NCBI RefSeq assembly: GCF_004345645.1
Contig: NZ_SLWS01000001.1
Span: 1,305,546-1,369,545 of the forward strand
DNA: 64,000 nucleotides
Origin: Actinocrispum wychmicini
GTDB lineage: Bacteria; Actinomycetota; Actinomycetes; Mycobacteriales; Pseudonocardiaceae
Direction: 5' to 3'
Made by a program: the position numbers and the translations under genes. Position 1 is the stretch's first letter, and every line of letters starts with the position of its first letter. The notes under the pieces are model-generated. The model had not been told where the DNA came from. It ran no database searches and worked only from the letters and a program-made list of their open reading frames with translations. Shown here piece by piece: positions 8,239 to 17,556 of this stretch.

Positions 8239-9906
8239 CGGCGCGATCACGTCGAAGATCTTGGCTTTGCCGTCGTCCTCCTCGACGGTCGGCACGGTCA
8301 GGCTGACCACCCACAGGTCGTTCCCGCCCGGGATGATGTTGGCGAACGTGGTGCGGCGCTGATCCCCTTCGGCGGTCTTGTACCGCAGCTGCTCCGCCTT
8401 TTCCTGCGCGCCCGAAGCGGGTGGCCGGTCCAGCGGCAGGCCGTCGCTCTGCACGTAGTCGCCCGGCCAGATCGCCCGCAACATGCTCTTGTAGTCGGCG
8501 ATCCTGCGCGCGGTCGGCGGCGCGTAGAAGCCGACGAACCGCTCGACCAGCAGCTGGTAGCGGCCGTCCTGGGAGACGAAGTGCACCCGGACCGAGGGCG
8601 GGAAGCCCTTCGGGACCTGCCGTTGCTCGACGAACTGCGCCCAGCCCTTCGGCACCTGGATCACGTAACCGCCGCCCTGCTCACCCTTTGCCGTGATCGC
8701 GTCGCCGCTGCGCGGCTCCGGGGCGGCGACGGGCACGTTCGTCGCGGGCACGATGACCTGGGTCGACGTGGCCGGCGGCTGCGGCAACAGGGACCGCCCG
8801 CTCACCTGCCGGGTGCCGAAGAACGCGCCCGTCGCGGCGACCACGAACACCACGACCGCGCCCACGTGGACCACCGTCCTCGGCATGCCGCGGCGCGGCC
8901 GAACCACCGGCGCCGTCGGCGTCGAGGCGAACGGCAGCGGTCCGGGGTCGGGGGCCAGCGTCGGCGGTTGGGCCTCGGGGGCCTGCCGGGGCGCCGACGG
9001 GGTCACCCGGGTCGGCAGGTCCGCGGACTCCGATTCGGCTCGGGCGATCGCCTCGGTGGTGAACGCGGAGCTGCCCGGCTCCGGCAGCAGCGGGTAGATC
9101 CGCCGCCGCACCTCGGCCAGCGACAGCCGCGCGGCGACGTCCTTGACCATCAGCGCCTTGATCAGGTCCGTCATCGGGCCGGTGGTCTTCGGCTGCGGCA
9201 CGTCCCCGTTGACGACCTGCAGCAACGTGGTGATCACATCGCCTTCCGGGTCGTACGGCGCCCGCCCCTCGACCGCGGCGAACAGCGTCGCGCCGAGGCT
9301 CCACAGATCGGCCGCGTTGGTCACCGCGCCGCCGGACGCCACCTCCGGCGCGATGTACGACGGCGAGCCGAGCGTGATCCCGGTGCTGGTCAGCGTGTGT
9401 TCGGAGATGTTGCGGGCGATGCCGAAGTCGGCGAGCTTGATCCGGCCGTCCTCGGCCACGAGCACGTTCGCCGGCTTGACGTCCCGGTGCGTGATCCCCG
9501 CCTGGTGGGCCGCCTGCAACGCGGCCGCCACGGCGTCCGCCACCGCCGCGGCCTGGGTGTTGTCCAGCGGGCCGTGGACGCGCAGGAGATGCGCGAGGCT
9601 GCTGCCCGGCACGAACTCCATGACGACGTACGGGTCGCCGTCCTCCTGCGCGATGTCGTACAGCGTGACCACGTTCGGGTGGGACAGCACAGCGATCGCA
9701 CGGGCCTCGCGCATGGTCCGTTCCCGCAGCTCGTCGGCCGCGGGTTCGGGCATACCCGGCGGCAGCCGGACCTCCTTGACCGCGACCGGCCGGCGCAGGT
9801 ATTCGTCGTACGCTCGCCAGACCGTGCCCATCGAGCCATGGCCGACCAGGCTGATCAGCCGGTACCGGCCGGCGATCAGCCGCTCGGGGGACGGGGTCTC
9901 GGTCAC
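8221..9906 (-). CDS. PknB-type Ser/Thr protein kinase with one membrane segment
   Basis: A 561-residue receptor-like kinase. The catalytic domain spans about residues 14-275: Gly-rich loop GHGSMGTVW, Lys44 of VAVKEV, catalytic loop HRDVKPAN (140-147), DFG (160-162) and the SPSYIAPE activation segment. A proline-rich linker leads to a membrane helix (about 344-366). The remaining ~195 residues would lie outside the cell; they carry no PASTA repeats and the domain is not recognised. The GTG at 9906 is used because the fold begins there; the frame stays open far upstream only as antisense to mutA. It is divergent from mutA. Phosphorylation of the mutase is possible but unsupported. Confidence 0.9.
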   Translation of the reverse strand: MTETPSPERLIAGRYRLISLVGHGSMGTVWRAYDEYLRRPVAVKEVRLPPGMPEPAADELRERTMREARAIAVLSHPNVVTLYDIAQEDGDPYVVMEFVPGSSLAHLLRVHGPLDNTQAAAVADAVAAALQAAHQAGITHRDVKPANVLVAEDGRIKLADFGIARNISEHTLTSTGITLGSPSYIAPEVASGGAVTNAADLWSLGATLFAAVEGRAPYDPEGDVITTLLQVVNGDVPQPKTTGPMTDLIKALMVKDVAARLSLAEVRRRIYPLLPEPGSSAFTTEAIARAESESADLPTRVTPSAPRQAPEAQPPTLAPDPGPLPFASTPTAPVVRPRRGMPRTVVHVGAVVVFVVAATGAFFGTRQVSGRSLLPQPPATSTQVIVPATNVPVAAPEPRSGDAITAKGEQGGGYVIQVPKGWAQFVEQRQVPKGFPPSVRVHFVSQDGRYQLLVERFVGFYAPPTARRIADYKSMLRAIWPGDYVQSDGLPLDRPPASGAQEKAEQLRYKTAEGDQRRTTFANIIPGGNDLWVVSLTVPTVEEDDGKAKIFDVIAPSFTFG

Positions 9907-9982
9907 CCCGCCATTGTGCCCAACACCCCTACATCTCCCTTGGACATGGTCTGTTTCACAGCTCGGCGTTAGATCAGGTGGA

Positions 9983-9988
9983 TAGCAT
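9983..9988 (+). promoter_or_regulatory. -10 box for leaderless mutA transcript
   Basis: TAGCAT fits the actinobacterial TANNNT -10 box and ends 8 nt before the mutA ATG, so transcription would start at or next to the start codon. No clear -35 was seen. A weak GAGGT also lies just before the ATG. Confidence 0.45.
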
Positions 9989-9996
9989 CGCGAGGT

Positions 9997-11820
9997 ATGA
10001 GCCAGGCGCTGGAGCCCGAGGAACTGGTACTCGCCGCCGAGTTCCCCACGCCCACCGGACAACAGTGGCGGGAGCTGGTCGCGGGCGTGCTCCGGAAGGC
10101 GGGCCGCCTGCCGGACCAACTGGACGGCGACGTCACCGACCTGATCGCCACCAAGACCTACGACGACATCCTCGTCCACCCGTTGTATACGGAGAGTGAC
10201 GATTCGTCGGGTATGCCGGGGCTGGCGCCGTTCGTCCGTGGCGGCCGCCCCGAAGGCGGTGTGCTGGCCGGCTGGGACGTGCGGCAGCGGCACGCCCACC
10301 CGGACCCGGCCGTGGCGCGCAAGGCCATCCTCGCCGACCTCGAGCACGGCGTGACGTCGTTGTGGCTGGTCGTCGGGGCCGCCGGCCTGCCGGTGGCCGC
10401 CCTGGCCGACGTGCTCGAAGACGTCTACGTCGACCTCGCGCCGGTCACCCTGGACGCCGGGCCCGCGTTCCGGGAGGCGGCCGAGGCGCTGCTGGAGATC
10501 CACTCGGACAAGGCGGTCCCGGCGAGCGCGGTCAGCGGCAACCTCGGTGCCGACCCGCTCGGCCTGCGTGCGACGACCGGTGCCGAGCAGGACCTCGCCG
10601 GAGCCGTCGACCTGGCGGTCCGGGTCGCGGCGGAGTTCCCCAAGCTCCGCTCGATCGTCGTGGACGCGCTGCCGTACCACCGGGCCGGCGGCTCGGACGC
10701 CCAGGAGTTGGGCCTGTCCATCGCCACCGCGGTGGCGTACCTGCGGGCGCTGACCGACGCCGGGCTGAGCGTCGAGCAGGCCGCCGGGCAACTGGACTTC
10801 CGGTACGCGGCCAGCGCCGACCAGTTCCTGACCATCGCCAAGCTGCGGGCGGCGCGACGGCTGTGGTCCCGCGTCACCGAGGTCGCCGGCGGCCAGGCCG
10901 TGCCGCAACGGCAACACGCCGTCACGTCCCCGGTGATGATGACCCGCCGCGACCCGTGGGTGAACATGCTGCGGGCGACGTTGGCGTGCTTCGGCGCCGG
11001 TGTCGGCGGTGCGGACGCCGTGACCGTGCTGCCGTTCGACCACGCCATCGGCCTGCCGGACGACTTCGCCCGCCGGATCGCCCGCAACACCCAGTCGGTC
11101 CTGCTCGAAGAGTCCAAAGTGGCCGGTGTGGTCGACCCGGCCGGCGGCTCCTGGTACGTCGAGCAGCTCACCGACGACCTGGCCCGGGCCTCGTGGGCGT
11201 TCTTCCAGTCGATCGAGCGCGAAGGCCTGGACTCCGACTTCGTGGCCGACAGCCTGGCCGAGACGTGGCGGCGCCGGTCGGTGAACCTGGCCCGGCGCAA
11301 GGACCCGCTCACCGGCGTCAGCGAGTTCCCGAACCTGACCGAGAAACCGGTCGTCCGCGCGCCTACGCCCGCAGCGCCGTCGGGCGGATTGCCCCAGGTC
11401 AGGCTGGCCGAGGCGTTCGAGGAACTCCGTGACCTGGCCGACGCCCAGCCGGCCCGGCCGAAGGTCTTCCTGGCCACGCTCGGGCCGGTCGCGGCGCACA
11501 CCGCGCGGGCGATGTTCGCCGCCAACCTGTTCCAGGCCGGCGGCATCGAGACCCCGACCGCGGGCGCGACCGAGACGGCGGCCGAGGTGGCCGAGGCGTT
11601 CACCGCGAGCGGCGCGCGGATCGCGTGCTTGTGCGGCACCGACAAGGCGTACGCGGAACGTGTCCCTGAAGTGAGCAAGGCACTGGCGGACGCCGGTGCG
11701 ATCAAGGTGCTGCTGGCCGGCAAGGGCGATCATTCCGGTGTGGACGGATATGTCCACATGGGAGTCGACGCGCTCGCCGTGCTGCGCGACACCCTGACGG
11801 CGTTGGGAGTGCGAGCATGA
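9997..11820 (+). CDS. mutA: methylmalonyl-CoA mutase small (beta) subunit
   Basis: A 607-residue non-catalytic partner of MutB in the B12-dependent mutase that interconverts methylmalonyl-CoA and succinyl-CoA. The TIM-barrel half (about 50-440) has family motifs such as [25 protein letters not shown] and a [12 protein letters not shown] block. The C-terminal Rossmann half ([17 protein letters not shown]...) lacks the DxHxxG cobalamin motif. This is expected for MutA and is not a defect. Length is normal. It opens the operon: its stop overlaps mutB by 4 bp. The end product feeds succinyl-CoA to the TCA cycle or, in reverse, methylmalonyl-CoA to polyketide synthesis. Confidence 0.95.
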   Translation: MSQALEPEELVLAAEFPTPTGQQWRELVAGVLRKAGRLPDQLDGDVTDLIATKTYDDILVHPLYTESDDSSGMPGLAPFVRGGRPEGGVLAGWDVRQRHAHPDPAVARKAILADLEHGVTSLWLVVGAAGLPVAALADVLEDVYVDLAPVTLDAGPAFREAAEALLEIHSDKAVPASAVSGNLGADPLGLRATTGAEQDLAGAVDLAVRVAAEFPKLRSIVVDALPYHRAGGSDAQELGLSIATAVAYLRALTDAGLSVEQAAGQLDFRYAASADQFLTIAKLRAARRLWSRVTEVAGGQAVPQRQHAVTSPVMMTRRDPWVNMLRATLACFGAGVGGADAVTVLPFDHAIGLPDDFARRIARNTQSVLLEESKVAGVVDPAGGSWYVEQLTDDLARASWAFFQSIEREGLDSDFVADSLAETWRRRSVNLARRKDPLTGVSEFPNLTEKPVVRAPTPAAPSGGLPQVRLAEAFEELRDLADAQPARPKVFLATLGPVAAHTARAMFAANLFQAGGIETPTAGATETAAEVAEAFTASGARIACLCGTDKAYAERVPEVSKALADAGAIKVLLAGKGDHSGVDGYVHMGVDALAVLRDTLTALGVRA

Positions 11821-13994
11821 TCCCGAACTTCGCCGACGTGGAGCTGGGTGACGTCACCCCGGCGCCGGCGGCGGACTGGCAGCGGGCCCTGGCCGAGTCG
11901 ACCGGCAAGGGGGCGGACGCCCTGGTCTGGGAGACCCCGGAGGGCATCGGCGTCAAGCCCGTGTACACCGCCGAGGACCTGGCCGGCATCGACTTCCTGG
12001 ACACGTACCCCGGGATCCCGCCGTTCCTGCGCGGTCCGTACCCGGCGATGTACGTCACCCAGCCGTGGACCATCCGGCAGTACGCCGGGTTCTCCACCGC
12101 CGAGGAGTCCAACGCCTTCTACCGCCGCAACCTGGCCGCCGGCCAGAAGGGCCTGTCGGTCGCGTTCGACCTGGCCACGCACCGCGGCTACGACTCCGAC
12201 CACCCGCGGGTGACCGGTGACGTCGGCATGGCGGGCGTGGCCATCGACTCCATCTACGACATGCGGCAGCTGTTCGACGGCATCCCGTTGGACCAGATGA
12301 GCGTGTCGATGACCATGAACGGCGCGGTCCTGCCTGTGCTCGCGCTGTACGTCGTCGCCGCCGAGGAACAGGGCGTCCAGCCGGAGCAGCTCGCCGGGAC
12401 CATCCAGAACGACATCCTCAAGGAGTTCATGGTCCGCAACACGTACATCTACCCGCCCGCGCAGTCGATGCGGATCATCTCGGACATCTTCGCGTTCACC
12501 TCGCGGACCATGCCGAAGTACAACTCGATCTCCATCTCCGGCTACCACATGCAGGAAGCGGGCGCCACGGCCGACCTGGAGCTGGCGTACACGCTGGCCG
12601 ACGGCGTCGAGTACATCCGCGCGGGTCTGGACGGCGGCCTGTCCATCGACAGTTTCGCGCCGCGCCTGTCGTTCTTCTGGGCCATCGGGATGAACTTCTT
12701 CATGGAGGTCGCCAAGCTGCGCGCGGCCCGGCTGCTGTGGTCCAAGCTCGTCAACCAGTTCTCGCCGAAGTCACCGAAATCACTGTCGCTGCGTACGCAC
12801 TGCCAGACGTCCGGGTGGTCGCTGACCGCGCAGGACGTGTACAACAACGTCGTCCGTACGTGTGTCGAAGCGATGGCGGCGACACAGGGGCACACGCAGT
12901 CGTTGCACACCAACGCGCTTGACGAGGCCCTCGCGTTGCCCACGGACTTCTCCGCGCGTATCGCCCGTAACACCCAGCTCGTGCTGCAACAGGAATCGGG
13001 GACGACACGGGTCATCGACCCTTGGGGTGGCAGCGCTTTCGTCGAGCGGCTCACGTACGAGCTGGCGCGCAAGGCATGGGGGCACATCGCCGAGGTCGAA
13101 TCCGCGGGCGGCATGGCGCGCGCGATCGACGCGGGCATCCCGAAGCTGCGCATCGAGGAGGCTGCCGCGCGCACGCAGGCCCGGATCGACTCGGGCCGGC
13201 AGCCGGTGATCGGCGTGAACAAGTACCGGCTGGCCGGCGGCGACGAGCAGATCGAAGTGCTCAAAGTGGACAATGCCGGGGTACGGGCCCAGCAGTTGGA
13301 GAAGCTCCGCAGGCTGCGCGCGGAACGGGACGAGCCGGCCTGCCAGGACGCGCTGCGCCGGCTGACCGCGGGTGCCGAGGGCGACGCGAACCTGCTGGCC
13401 CTGGCGATCGACGCGGCTCGGGCCAAGGCCACGGTCGGCGAGATCTCGGCCGCGCTCGAGCAGGTGTGGGGCCGGCACTCCGGGCAGATCCGTACCATCT
13501 CCGGGGTGTACCGGGAGGAGGTCGGCATCGGGGTGTCCAATGTGGACGAGGCGCGCCGGGTGGTCGACGAGTTCGCCGAGGCCGAGGGCAGGCGGCCGCG
13601 CATCCTGGTCGCCAAGATGGGGCAGGACGGGCACGACCGCGGCCAGAAGGTGATCGCCACCGCGTTCGCCGACCTCGGCTTCGACGTGGACGTGGGCCCG
13701 CTGTTCTCCACCCCGGCCGAGGTCGCCCGCCAGGCGATCGAGGCGGACGTGCACGTCGTGGGCGTGTCGTCGCTCGCGGCCGGGCACCTCACCCTCGTAC
13801 CCGCGCTCCGCCACGAACTCGCCGAGCACGGCCGGCCGGACATCATGATCGTCGTCGGCGGCGTGATCCCACCGCAGGACTTCGACAGCCTCTACGAGGC
13901 CGGCGCGGCCGCGATCTTCCCGCCGGGGACGGTCATCGCCGACGCCGTGGTCGACCTGCTGGCCAAGCTGCGGGCCCGACTCGGGCATGAGTGA
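11817..13994 (+). CDS. mutB: methylmalonyl-CoA mutase large (alpha) subunit
   Basis: A 725-residue catalytic subunit. The N-terminal barrel has the substrate-binding [19 protein letters not shown] region, with the catalytic Tyr in the first part, and [13 protein letters not shown]. The C-terminal B12-binding domain starts near residue 597 with [10 protein letters not shown], where the His of DGHDRG is the cobalt ligand, followed by [13 protein letters not shown] and IVVGGVIP. Length is normal. It overlaps mutA by 4 bp and meaB by 8 bp, so the three are translated together. It pairs metabolically with the propionyl-CoA carboxylase genes near 37 and 54 kb. Confidence 0.97.
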   Translation: MIPNFADVELGDVTPAPAADWQRALAESTGKGADALVWETPEGIGVKPVYTAEDLAGIDFLDTYPGIPPFLRGPYPAMYVTQPWTIRQYAGFSTAEESNAFYRRNLAAGQKGLSVAFDLATHRGYDSDHPRVTGDVGMAGVAIDSIYDMRQLFDGIPLDQMSVSMTMNGAVLPVLALYVVAAEEQGVQPEQLAGTIQNDILKEFMVRNTYIYPPAQSMRIISDIFAFTSRTMPKYNSISISGYHMQEAGATADLELAYTLADGVEYIRAGLDGGLSIDSFAPRLSFFWAIGMNFFMEVAKLRAARLLWSKLVNQFSPKSPKSLSLRTHCQTSGWSLTAQDVYNNVVRTCVEAMAATQGHTQSLHTNALDEALALPTDFSARIARNTQLVLQQESGTTRVIDPWGGSAFVERLTYELARKAWGHIAEVESAGGMARAIDAGIPKLRIEEAAARTQARIDSGRQPVIGVNKYRLAGGDEQIEVLKVDNAGVRAQQLEKLRRLRAERDEPACQDALRRLTAGAEGDANLLALAIDAARAKATVGEISAALEQVWGRHSGQIRTISGVYREEVGIGVSNVDEARRVVDEFAEAEGRRPRILVAKMGQDGHDRGQKVIATAFADLGFDVDVGPLFSTPAEVARQAIEADVHVVGVSSLAAGHLTLVPALRHELAEHGRPDIMIVVGGVIPPQDFDSLYEAGAAAIFPPGTVIADAVVDLLAKLRARLGHE

Positions 13995-14955
13995 CTTCGT
14001 CCGCGGTGTGCTCGCCGGTGACCGGGCTGTCCTGTCCCGGGCGATCACGCTGGTCGAGTCCACCCGCGCCGACCACCGGCAGCGGGCCCAGGAGATGCTC
14101 GTCGAGCTCCTGCCGCACGCCGGCGGGGCGCACCGGGTGGGCATCACCGGCGTGCCCGGCGTCGGCAAGTCGACATTCATCGACACCCTCGGCGGCACCC
14201 TCACGGCCGCCGGGCACCGGGTCGCCGTCCTCGCCGTGGACCCGTCGTCCACCAGGACCGGCGGCAGCATCCTGGGCGACAAGACCCGGATGGCCCGGCT
14301 CGCGGTCGACCCGGCGGCGTTCATCCGGCCGTCGCCGACGTCCGGCACGCTCGGCGGCGTGGCACGGGCCACCAGGGAGACCATCGTCCTGATGGAGGCC
14401 GCGGGCTACGACGTCGTGCTGGTGGAGACGGTCGGCGTCGGCCAGTCCGAGGTGACCGTCGCCAACATGGTCGACTGCTTCCTCTTCCTCACCCTGGCCC
14501 GGACCGGTGACCAGCTGCAGGGCATCAAGAAGGGCGTGCTTGAGCTGGCCGACGTGATCGCGGTCAACAAGGCCGACGGCGACCACGAGAAGGAGGCCCG
14601 CAAGGCCGCCCGTGAGCTGGCCGGGGCCCTGCGGCTGCTGCGCACGGGCGAGGAGCTGTGGACGCCACCCGTGCTGACCTGCAGCGGCCTGACCGGCGCC
14701 GGCCTGGACACCGTCTGGGAGCAGGTGCGACAACACCACACGGTCCTCGACCAGGCGGGTGAGCTGGCGTCGAAACGCAGCCGCCAGCAGGTCGACTGGA
14801 CCTGGGCGATGGTTCGCGACACGGTGATGACCCGGTTGCGGGACAACCCGGACGTCCGGGCGATCGCCCCCGAGGTCGAGAAGGAAGTCCGCGCGGGCCG
14901 GCTGACCGCCACCCTGGCCGCCGAGCGGATCCTGAAAGCCTTCGGCTTGCGTTAG
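13987..14955 (+). CDS. meaB: methylmalonyl-CoA mutase chaperone GTPase MeaB
   Basis: A 322-residue G3E-type GTPase that loads cobalamin into methylmalonyl-CoA mutase and protects it from inactivation. The Walker A loop GVPGVGKST (55-63), the [19 protein letters not shown] switch, ETVGVGQSE and the guanine-specificity motif NKADG are all visible. It overlaps the mutB end by 8 bp, the typical place for the mutase chaperone. The name argK is sometimes used for the same family, but the operon context makes the MeaB assignment firm. Confidence 0.95.
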   Translation: MSDFVRGVLAGDRAVLSRAITLVESTRADHRQRAQEMLVELLPHAGGAHRVGITGVPGVGKSTFIDTLGGTLTAAGHRVAVLAVDPSSTRTGGSILGDKTRMARLAVDPAAFIRPSPTSGTLGGVARATRETIVLMEAAGYDVVLVETVGVGQSEVTVANMVDCFLFLTLARTGDQLQGIKKGVLELADVIAVNKADGDHEKEARKAARELAGALRLLRTGEELWTPPVLTCSGLTGAGLDTVWEQVRQHHTVLDQAGELASKRSRQQVDWTWAMVRDTVMTRLRDNPDVRAIAPEVEKEVRAGRLTATLAAERILKAFGLR

Positions 14956-14958
14956 TGT
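14953..14958 (+). promoter_or_regulatory. -10 box of leaderless promoter
   Basis: TAGTGT matches TANNNT and lies 6 nt before the ATG at 14965, overlapping the meaB stop codon. It suggests that the small secreted protein has its own leaderless transcript in addition to operon read-through. Confidence 0.4.
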
Positions 14959-14964
14959 TGCGCT

Positions 14965-15234
14965 ATGGCGCGAACCGTATCCAAGGCGTTGCTGGCTTGC
15001 GTGTTCGCGCTGCTCATGCTCGTGCCAGCACAGGCCACCGCCGCGCCGGGCCGCCCGATCGGGCACGTCCAGGCGCCACCTGGACCGGACATCCCCAAGG
15101 CACCGACCGTCGACGACGCCGCCCAGTCCAAGGACAAGCTGGTCATCGGGGTCGTCGCGGTGGTCCTGCTGGGCATCGTCATCTACGGCCACCGGCTGCG
15201 CAGCAAGCGCAAAAAAGCCTCGGGCGGTAGTTGA
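14965..15234 (+). CDS. small secreted or membrane-anchored protein
   Basis: An 89-residue protein of unrecognised family. It has an N-terminal signal peptide (RTVSKALLACVFALLMLVP, with cleavage likely after AQATA), a short proline-rich middle and a second hydrophobic stretch (about 58-75, VIGVVAVVLLGIVIYGH) followed by a basic tail (RLRSKRKKA). The layout is that of a small type I membrane protein with an exposed ~30-residue segment. It lies 9 bp after meaB and has a TANNNT box 6 nt ahead of its ATG. No function can be assigned. The 154-bp dispersed repeat begins 11 bp after its stop. Confidence 0.7.
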   Translation: MARTVSKALLACVFALLMLVPAQATAAPGRPIGHVQAPPGPDIPKAPTVDDAAQSKDKLVIGVVAVVLLGIVIYGHRLRSKRKKASGGS

Positions 15235-15244
15235 GCTGCGTCCA

Positions 15245-15398
15245 ATTGTCCTCGCTTCGCTTGGACGTGCTTGGCCGCCTTCAGCCGGATCATTTCCACC
15301 CCGCCCCACGCGACCGACATCTTCGCTTGAGCCTGGTAGGCGCCGTGGCTGGGGCGATGTCGGGCGTGTTGCGGGGCGTAAATGACCGGCGCGGCCAA
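15245..15398. repeat. 154-bp dispersed hairpin repeat, copy A
   Basis: This segment recurs at 31715-31868 with the same length and an estimated 80 percent or more identity by eye. Inside, the left part from TTGGCCGC through CATTTCC to CCGACATC reappears as reverse complement at the right end, so the DNA can fold into one long imperfect hairpin bounded by TTGGCCGC/GCGGCCAA. A smaller GTCC...GGAC hairpin sits at the left. No transposase or target duplication was seen. It behaves like a REP/MITE-type element in an intergenic gap. Confidence 0.82.
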
Positions 15399-15711
15399 GC
15401 GGCGGCGGCAGGCCGGGGATAGTTGATCTTCCCATACTATGGAATCCGCCGGTCAAAGCACACAAAAAGGTGGACTGTGATTGGCGGTTCGATACCTTCA
15501 GCCTGACCGAAATTCGTCCTGCCGCTCGGCGCTTCGCCGCTACCGGCGACCGGTTTGATCAACCGGAACCGCCCACCCCCGCGAGCACGATGGGGCAGGA
15601 TTGGTGCTGAGTGACACTTCTCTTGCGCCGACCGCGCCAAGATGTTCATTCAAGACACTGACGCTCGACACCCGGTACCACGGTCGCGTGGTGCTGCCGC
15701 GGAGGTGCGGC
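15399..15711. other. intergenic region before amidohydrolase, no gene seen
   Basis: This stretch is less G/C-rich than its surroundings at 15420-15480, and no reading frame looks coding. It contains a palindrome at 15550-15566 (CCGGTT, TGATC, AACCGG), a possible operator for the amidohydrolase. A GGTTCGATACC string near 15487 resembles a tRNA T-loop, but no matching stems were found. The downstream gene has a GGAGG 6 nt before its ATG. Confidence 0.4.
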
Positions 15712-16983
15712 ATGACTGTTCTGGACTCAAGGATGGACACCTCGGGGGACGATCCCGATGTGTTGATCACCGACTCGGCCGCCAGTATTCCTCTTGTGGA
15801 GGACATCGGCGCCGGTCGCGGGCCGTCCTGGTTGGACGGATGGCTTTCCGGGAGCATCGGCGACATCGTCGCCTGGTACCGGCATCTGCACGCCCACCCG
15901 GAGTTGTCCCGGCAGGAGTTCCAGACCACCCAGCTCATCGCCACCATGCTGCACTCGGCCGGGCTGCAACCTGTCATCGGTCCAACTGGTACGGGTGTGA
16001 TCTGCGAGGTCGGCAGCGGTGACCGGTGCGTCGCGCTGCGTGCCGACATCGACGCGCTTCCCTTGACAGAGGCCACCGGTCTGCCGCACGCGTCCACCGT
16101 GGACGGCGTAGCGCACTCATGTGGACACGATGCGCACACGACCATCCTGCTGGCCGCCAGCATGGCCCTGGCCGCCGCCCCTGAGTTGCCCGGCCGGGTG
16201 CGGCTGATCTTCCAGCCGGCCGAGGAGACCATGCCGGGCGGCGCGCTGGACATGATCGAGGCCGGCGCCCTCAACGGCGTGGAACGCATCTACGGCCTGC
16301 ACTGCGACCCCCGGGTCGAGGTCGGCCGGATCGGCACCCGCGTCGGCGCCATCACCTCGGCCACGGACCTGCTCGAACTGCGCCTGACATCCCCCGGCGG
16401 CCACACATCGCGTCCGCACCTGACGGCCGACCTAGTGCACGCGCTGGGTACGGTCATCACAGGCCTGCCCAACCTGCTGTCCCGCCGCGTCGACCCACGG
16501 TCCGGCACCGTGCTGGTCTGGGGCGCGGTCCACGCGGGCGAAGCCCCCAACGCGGTCCCCGAGGAAGGCGTCCTGCGAGGCACCCTGCGCACAGGCGACC
16601 ACGAGATCTGGGAAGCCCTGGAACCCCTGGTCGCGGGCCTGGTGCAGTCCCTGCTGACTCCGCTGGGAGTGGGCTACGAACTCCACCACCGCCGCGGCGT
16701 CCCGCCCGTGGTGAACGACGGCGAGTCAACGGCCATCATGCGCGCCGGCATCGAATCCGCCCTGGGCGCCGACGCGGTGGCCGGCACCAAGCAGTCCTCC
16801 GGCGGCGAAGACTTCGGCTGGTACCTGGAACACGTCCCCGGCTCCTTCGCCCGCCTGGGCGTCTGGCCCGGCGACGGAGTGATGCGAGACCTGCACCAGC
16901 CCACCTTCCAACTGGACGAGCGAGCCCTCCTGACCGGCATCCGCGTCATGGTCCACACCGCGTTGACGGCGTTGGCCAGCTGA
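15712..16983 (+). CDS. M20-family amidohydrolase (AmiA1/hippurate hydrolase-like)
   Basis: A 423-residue metal-dependent amidohydrolase or aminoacylase. Family motifs are WYRHLHAHPELS, the metal site CGHDAHT, QPAEET, the dimer-domain GGHTSRPH, and the final metal-binding SSGGEDFGWYLEHVPG. The ATG at 15712 is chosen for its GGAGG at proper distance; the frame is open upstream but non-family-like. It probably releases amino acids from N-acyl conjugates; the true substrate is unknown. An amidohydrolase also lies between the Rv3304-like gene and deoD in M. tuberculosis (amiA1/amiB1), so this is probably the same gene in conserved order. A hairpin at 16977-17002 ends the transcript. Confidence 0.9.
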   Translation: MTVLDSRMDTSGDDPDVLITDSAASIPLVEDIGAGRGPSWLDGWLSGSIGDIVAWYRHLHAHPELSRQEFQTTQLIATMLHSAGLQPVIGPTGTGVICEVGSGDRCVALRADIDALPLTEATGLPHASTVDGVAHSCGHDAHTTILLAASMALAAAPELPGRVRLIFQPAEETMPGGALDMIEAGALNGVERIYGLHCDPRVEVGRIGTRVGAITSATDLLELRLTSPGGHTSRPHLTADLVHALGTVITGLPNLLSRRVDPRSGTVLVWGAVHAGEAPNAVPEEGVLRGTLRTGDHEIWEALEPLVAGLVQSLLTPLGVGYELHHRRGVPPVVNDGESTAIMRAGIESALGADAVAGTKQSSGGEDFGWYLEHVPGSFARLGVWPGDGVMRDLHQPTFQLDERALLTGIRVMVHTALTALAS

Positions 16984-17002
16984 CCCCTGGGTGGGTCAGC
17001 TG
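16977..17002. terminator. bidirectional hairpin terminator between convergent genes
   Basis: Perfect 10-bp arms (CAGCTGACCC at 16977-16986 and GGGTCAGCTG at 16993-17002) with a 6-nt loop include the stop codons of both convergent genes. There is no U-tract on either side, as is usual in high-GC actinomycetes. Confidence 0.6.
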
Positions 17003-17448
17003 GGGCCGATGCCCTGGCAGGGGCGGATTCGGAGGTCGGCCACGTAGTCCGCTGGGGCACCGGCGGCTTCGGCCGCGTCGGCTACTACTCCCAGGTAACG
17101 GGCTGAGGGAAGGCCGCCTTCGTAGGCGTCCAGGACGTAGAGCCAGGCCACTACGGAGCCTTCCAAGGTCTGTACGCGCAGGCGGATCTTCTTGTAGAGA
17201 CCCAGCGCGCCCTCCCAGCGGTCCAGGCGGGACTCGTCGCGCGGGCTCACGTCGTAGAGCACCGCGAACACCTGGGAGTCGTGGTCTTCCACGACTGTGG
17301 CGAGCGCGCCCTCCCAGCTGAGATCTTCGCCCCCGAACGTCAGGCGCCAGCCGACGAGCCACCCGGTACCCGCCATCGGCGAGTAGGGCGCTCGCTCGAG
17401 CATCTGGCTGGGATCCATGTTGGACCCGTAAGCAGCGTAGAGCGGCAC
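16996..17448 (-). CDS. gamma-glutamylcyclotransferase-like protein
   Basis: A 150-residue protein with the GGCT/BtrG fold. The YAAYGSNMDP nucleotide-like loop at the N terminus is diagnostic, and GWRLTFGGEDLSWEGALATVVE and FAVLYDVSPRDESRLDRWEG with the acidic catalytic region follow. The family opens gamma-glutamyl amides to 5-oxoproline; the substrate here is unknown. The GTG at 17448 is preferred because family proteins begin just before YAAYGSN; a longer form from the GTG at 17505 is possible. It is divergent from lpdA, as Rv3304 is in M. tuberculosis. Confidence 0.82.
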   Translation of the reverse strand: MPLYAAYGSNMDPSQMLERAPYSPMAGTGWLVGWRLTFGGEDLSWEGALATVVEDHDSQVFAVLYDVSPRDESRLDRWEGALGLYKKIRLRVQTLEGSVVAWLYVLDAYEGGLPSARYLGVVADAAEAAGAPADYVADLRIRPCQGIGPS

Positions 17449-17556
17449 GAACGACAGCCTAGCGACCCGATTGATCCCCCGACGGGATGCGGCCCGGGGA
17501 GTCACGCGTACGGTTTACAAGACCTGCTTGCAGAGCATCAGCACAGGAGGACCCCG

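Noticed and set aside
9907..9996. Possible B12 riboswitch before mutA
   Set aside because: The gap is only 90 bp, has no B12-box-like sequence, and the promoter appears leaderless.
9907..11757. Very long minus-strand frame continuing the kinase upstream across mutA
   Set aside because: It is antisense to mutA, rich in Arg/Gly/His and without family sequence; the kinase fold begins at GTG 9906.
11400..11816. Missing DxHxxG cobalamin motif in the small mutase subunit
   Set aside because: This is normal for MutA; only MutB binds the cobalt, and its motif is intact.
15480..15500. tRNA-like T-loop string GGTTCGATACC
   Set aside because: No acceptor, D or anticodon stem could be built around it.
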